Shown here piece after piece: positions 60,222 through 64,000 of a DNA stretch of 64,000 nucleotides. This DNA is from Megamerina dolium (lineage: Eukaryota > Arthropoda > Insecta > Diptera > Megamerinidae). The DNA lies in contig OY978526.1 in assembly GCA_963854835.1 (NCBI GenBank), positions 43,811,140 through 43,875,139 of the forward strand. The letters run 5' to 3'. The translations under genes and the position numbers were made by a program. How positions within the stretch are numbered: position 1 is the first letter of the stretch; the number at the start of each line of letters is the position of its first letter. The notes under the pieces are model-generated. The model saw only the letters and a list, made by a program, of their open reading frames with translations, was not told where the DNA came from and searched no databases.

Positions 60222-61862
60222 TTATTTATGTACAAGACAGAGAACACTGAGCCTCCAATCATCAGGCATGCTTTCATCCGACCATATTCTGCTTATGAGC
60301 TGGTGCATGCGGGTGAGCAGCTCATCACCTTCGGTCTTAAACAACTCGGCAGGCAGGCCATCAGCACCTGCAGCTTTGTTGTTCTTCAGCCTTAAAATGG
60401 CCGTTTCAACCTCGTCATAGTCGGGTGGTGGAATATCAACACCATCATCTGTAATTGGGGTTATCGGGCAAACTCCTCCACTGGCGGAATTGTTCGTAGC
60501 ATCGCCATTCAGTAACGTGGAGAAGTGTTCCCTCCATAGGCTCAGTACACTCTGGACATCCGTAACCAGATTCCCATTTCCACTCAGGCGCTTGATCTTT
60601 TCAAAGAATTTTCGAGTCTCATTCTTGTCGGTACACATTTCTATCTCCTCACACTCGCGTCTTTCCAACTCCCTCTTCTGGCGCCTGAAAAGACGTCTCT
60701 CTGCACTCCTTTTCTCTCTATACCGCTCCTTAACAGCTCGCGTTGCGCCTGCACGCAGGGTTTTTCTGTAGGCGGCGTCTTTCTCTGCGGTAGCGTCGCG
60801 ACACTCCTGATCATACCACTCATTCCTCAGAGGCCGGTAGTAACCGATTACCTCCTCGGCAGCAGTAGTCATGGAGTGGGATATATGTGTCCACCGTGCG
60901 CATGTATCATCAAGTGGGAGAGTGTTCTGCATAAGCAGATCCGATAGTCGAGTGGAAAATGCATCTGCTGTCTCTGGTGGTCGCAGCTTACTGACGTCGA
61001 GCTTTCTCTGTGTGGGACTTCTCTTGTTATTTGCGACAGATAGGCGTGTGCGCACCTTAGCTGCAACAAGGTAGTGATCCGAGTCGATGTTGGCACCACG
61101 GATCGATTTCACGTCCATCACACTGGAAGCATGCCTTCCGTCAATCACCACATGATCAATTTGATTTCTTGTACGTTGATCTGGAGACAGCCATGTCGCT
61201 TTGTGGATGTCGAGATGCTGGAATCTGGTACCACCAATTACCATGTTTCGTGCTGCGGCGAAGTCGATCAGCCTCATTCCGTTATCGGAGGTGTTCTGGT
61301 GGAGGCTGAATTTTCCGACAGTTGGACCAAAGGAACCTTCCTTGCCCACCCTGGAATTAAAGTCGCCAAGCACGATTTTGATATCGTGGCGGGGGCAGCG
61401 GTCATAAGCTTCTTCGAGGCGCTGAAAGAAGCTCTCCTTGGTCACATTGTCCTTCTCATCCGTCGGAGCGTGGGCACATATAAGGCTGATGTTGAAAAAT
61501 TTTGCCTTGATGCGGATTGTGGCCAGCCGTTCGTTCACAGGCGTGAACTGTGAGACAAGATGTCGTAGTCTCTTGCTGACCAAAAATCCACATCCTAATT
61601 CGTGCCTTTCAACATGGCAACTGTAGTAGATGTCACAGGACGCTCTTTTGGAGCAGCCCTGTCCTGTCCATCGCATTTCCTGGATAGCGGTGATGTCAGC
61701 TCTGTATTTTTCGAGGACATCAACCAGCTGGATAGAGGCACCCTCCCTATAAAGGGATCGGACATTCCAGGTGCATATCCGTAAATCGTTGTCCTTTTTT
61801 CGTTTGCGGGGGTCATCAACAAAAGCGGTAGTCCTTATCCGAGGCACATTTGTTTTTTTCAT
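60222..61862 (-). pseudogene. RTE-like endonuclease and RT N-terminus
   Basis: This 546-residue open frame begins MKKTNVPRIRTTAFVDD. Its AP-endonuclease-like domain shows RICTWNVRSLY, ADITAIQEMRWTG, LICAHAPTDEKD, IKIVLGDFNSRVG, QRTRNQIDHVVID and ANIDSDHYLVAA, the catalytic blocks of the exonuclease-endonuclease-phosphatase fold. Next come a basic linker and the RT start: LKNNKAAGADGLPAELFK and MPDDWRLSVLCLVHK. A stop then falls where KGDPTICANYR is expected. The domain arrangement matches RTE/craniofacial-development-protein-2-like elements. Frame integrity over the endonuclease suggests fairly recent insertion. Confidence 0.9.
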
Positions 61863-62400
61863 TGGGGGGTTTTTTTATGTGGCGGGTCCCAAACCCAACG
61901 CAAAACCTCTAACCGAGGAGATTTTCGCCACTCACTTCAGCCGCCTCCCAGCGGGTGCCAGGAAGACGTTGCCCGGTGGTGGCCACATGAAGGGCCCCCA
62001 TTAATAATAATGAAAGCGCCATCACATAGTAAGCAGAGCAAGCTATATGACTACCCCTCATTAACAAATAAAGGTATCATCACATAGCGCTCAGATCAAA
62101 CTACATGACAGCCAGTGAGTTGACTTGCGATGAGTTCAACAAGGATTGCGCTAGCCCCACCCGGTTGAGGCAGTTAGATACGTTACCTTGCGAAAACACC
62201 ACCAGACCACCATATATAAACATTTAATTTTGATAAACAAGCATCGCCATATGCCTGCTTCGTCATTCCGAATGCTTCTGATGCACTTTTACCAATTTTT
62301 GCATGGAATTTAATGACCGCTCTTTGCTCCATGTTAAAATTTCAACATCAAACGAACATCAAACGAACGAAATGCCATAAAATTTTGACAGTTAGTAGAG

Positions 62401-63628
62401 TTAGTTAGTTTATTAATGATTCCCCAACATCAGTTTGGATTTAGAAAACAGCACGGCACAATAGAACAAGTCCACCGCATTGTAACTCTGATAAGGAACA
62501 CTTTTGAAGAAAAAAAGTATTGCTCAGCTGTCTTTCTTGATATCACTCAAGCTTTCGATAAAGTATGGCACGATGGCCTTATTTACAAACTCAAACTATT
62601 ACTGCCTGCAAATGTCTCCTTATTGCTTAGTAGCTACCTTACGAAAAGACAATTTCTCGTACATCACAAGGATTACACAACAAATCCATTGGATATTCAC
62701 GCTGGCGTTCCTCAAGGAAGCGTTTTGGGCCCCTTACTGTATTTCTTATACACTTCAGATATGCCCAACAATAACTATTCATTCATATCGACCTTTGCAG
62801 ATGATACGGCAACATTGTGCCCTCGCTCTAACCCCATAGAAGCTACTAAACTCCTGCAGACTCATATCGATTCTCTCGAAATCTGGTTAGCAAAATGGCG
62901 TATAAAAGTCAATGACTAAAAGAGTGTACATGAAACCTTCACGCTAAGGCTAGATACATGTCCCCCACTTAAAATTAATGGCCAATCAGCTCCACAATGT
63001 TCCTCAACAAAGTACTTGGGCGTTCACCTCGACAGAAGGCTGACCTGGAAAATCACATAGAAGCAAAGAAAACTCAGATCAAGCTTAAAATTAATCAGTT
63101 ATGGTGGCTGTTACGCAAAAGATCAAAGTTGAATCTCGAATACAAAGTGCTATTATATAAAGCAATCCTGAAGCCAATCTGGACTTATGGTATTCAGTTT
63201 TGGGGTACCCCATTTCCCTCAAATATCGATCGCAGACAATCCAAGTGTCTGCGAATTATTGTAAACGCGCCTTGGTATATGAGAAACGTTAACATCCATC
63301 TAGATTTAAATGTACCCACAATTTCTGAGGAAGTTGCAATGTCTTGCAGAAGCTACATTCAAAAATTACACAGTCATCCGAATCCCCTTGCTAGGCAATT
63401 GTTGCTGAGCACGGGGCATCGTCGATTAAAAAGAAAAGACACACTGAATATGCTGTGAAATTGCTATACCTCGTGACTCAACAAATTCTGATGGAACGAG
63501 GGAATATCACATAATTTTAGTTAGTTTGTAAGATTTGAATACTTCTGTTAGTTTCTTAGTATCCTAGAAAGATTCAATAAAAAAGCTTATTTAACAAACA
63601 AACAAAAAATTAAAAAAATAAAAAAAAA
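62401..63628 (+). mobile_element. 5'-truncated Jockey-like LINE with poly(A) and target duplication
   Basis: AGTTAGTAGAG at 62390-62400 and 63629-63639 brackets the insertion. RT motifs are visible: HQFGFRKQHGTIEQVHRI, AVFLDITQAFDKVWHDGL (first Asp), GVPQGSVLGPLLYFLYTSDM and FISTFADDTATL (FADD catalytic box). One in-frame stop at 62917-62919 separates the core from the thumb and tail (STKYLGVHLDRRLTWKNHI, WTYGIQFWGT, in a second frame to 63458). The 3' end has AATAAA and an A-rich tail. The N-terminal gag and endonuclease are missing. Confidence 0.93.
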
Positions 63629-63738
63629 AGTTAGTAGAGGAAGGTTGAAACTTTAAAACGCATGTGCGTTTTGATTGATGGCGCGTTTGGTTGCTGAGAT
63701 ATGGTTCGAGTCTTAATACATAATTGTCGCACTTTGTA

Positions 63739-64000
63739 TTTTAACATTAAAGCTATCAAAAGAAAACTGCATTATTCTACTTCAGTCTAAAATTAATCCC
63801 TTTAAAATATTATGTTACATTTCACAGATTTCTGCATTTTTTTAAATGCAGTCGGAAACCAATTATTTATTGTTAATATATTGGAAGCATCAAACTGACA
63901 GAACTTACTTTTTGCACTACATATAATAAAGTACTATCCAAAAGAAGAAATAAGAAGGAAAAAACTTTAAGTTTTCATTACTTTGTTGAACTTTAAAAGC
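63739..64000. other. AT-rich spacer
   Basis: Sequence outside the mariner; no feature is recognised up to the window end. Confidence 0.5.

Larger units (their letters stand above)
58962..62209 (-). mobile_element. near full-length RTE-like LINE (3.25 kb)
   Basis: The 6-bp duplication CCATAT at 58956-58961 and 62210-62215 sets both borders. On the minus strand the order is a 5' region with two 57-bp imperfect tandem units (about 62000-62113), an endonuclease-plus-RT frame, and the 3' end GGCCACATAAGAAGAAGAAG. The protein is broken in three places: a stop and deletion after LCLVHK at about 60225, a 1-nt deletion near 59690 and a 20-nt deletion near 59125. It lies inside a mariner. Confidence 0.93.
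57982..63736 (-). mobile_element. mariner containing two nested LINE insertions
   Basis: Ends CAAGGAGCGACAATCATGTA and (reverse complement) CAAAGTGCGACAATTATGTA are inverted repeats, flanked by TA at 57980-57981 and 63737-63738. Removing the RTE (58962-62209 plus duplication) and the Jockey (62401-63628 plus duplication) leaves about 1.26 kb, the normal mariner size. The minus-strand transposase starts at 62332 (MEQRAVIKFHAKIGKSASEA), is interrupted by the RTE at VYIW, and resumes at 58955 (HKRFVDGRESLEDEI). IVTGDET (first Asp), LLHDNAPSHAAL (second) and HPPYSPDLAPCDFFLFPKLK (third, DD34D spacing) are visible. Stops and frame breaks make it a pseudogene. Confidence 0.93.

Noticed and set aside
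61074..61553. 159-codon frame on the + strand opposite the RTE endonuclease
   Set aside because: It is the antisense shadow of the endonuclease coding frame. The same applies to 60061-60420, 60490-60771, 59208-59414 and 59726-60010.

Overview
The window is AT-rich nuclear DNA from a higher dipteran. A tephritid-type fruit fly fits best, but that is inferred from the short introns, the gene family lengths and the mix of transposons; no search was run. Five host genes can be reconstructed with exon structures that keep frame: a TMEM179-like four-pass membrane protein (+, 13749-14660), a UBASH3/STS-like UBA-SH3-histidine phosphatase protein (-, 18701-22316), THO complex subunit 3 (-, 25348-26518), the SNARE Sec20/BNIP1 (-, 29412-30154) and N-acetylglucosamine kinase (+, 38455-55731). 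The kinase has a 26-nt first coding exon, a 10.6-kb intron 1 and a 5.5-kb intron 2, both loaded with mobile elements. A sixth host feature, a possible terminal coding exon at 1130-1209 followed by a long AT-rich tract resembling a 3' UTR, is uncertain.

Layout: 1-4.5 kb is AT-rich with microsatellites and the possible terminal exon. 4.5-10.1 kb is an RTE-like LINE split by a decayed Ty3/gypsy element, then a second RTE 3' half. 10.3-13.2 kb holds a mariner relic and a 1.7-kb non-coding terminal-inverted-repeat (TIR) element. 13.7-30.2 kb is the gene-rich part (TMEM179, UBASH3, THOC3, Sec20), with a piggyBac-type MITE (small non-autonomous DNA transposon), RTE debris, solo LTRs and SINEs between the genes. 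30.6-38.3 kb is a repeat-filled spacer with MITEs, an LTR and a mariner. 38.4-55.7 kb is the N-acetylglucosamine kinase gene, whose introns carry SINEs, two Tc1-like elements, a Copia remnant, several MITEs, LINE fragments and a tandem GGGCGTGG-type repeat. 57.9-63.7 kb is one mariner that contains both an RTE-like LINE and a Jockey-like LINE.

The host genes are housekeeping or signalling genes with no evident shared pathway: mRNA export (THOC3), Golgi-to-ER fusion (Sec20), amino-sugar salvage (NAGK) and phosphatase signalling (UBASH3). The most informative signals are in the repeats. Unrelated-looking retroposons (RTE, a tRNA-derived SINE and a third tail family) end in the same GCCACATA octamer followed by different short tails, which suggests a common priming signal. 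Target-site duplications define the exact borders of several elements and of the three-element nest. No CRISPR arrays, rRNA genes or functional tRNA genes were seen.
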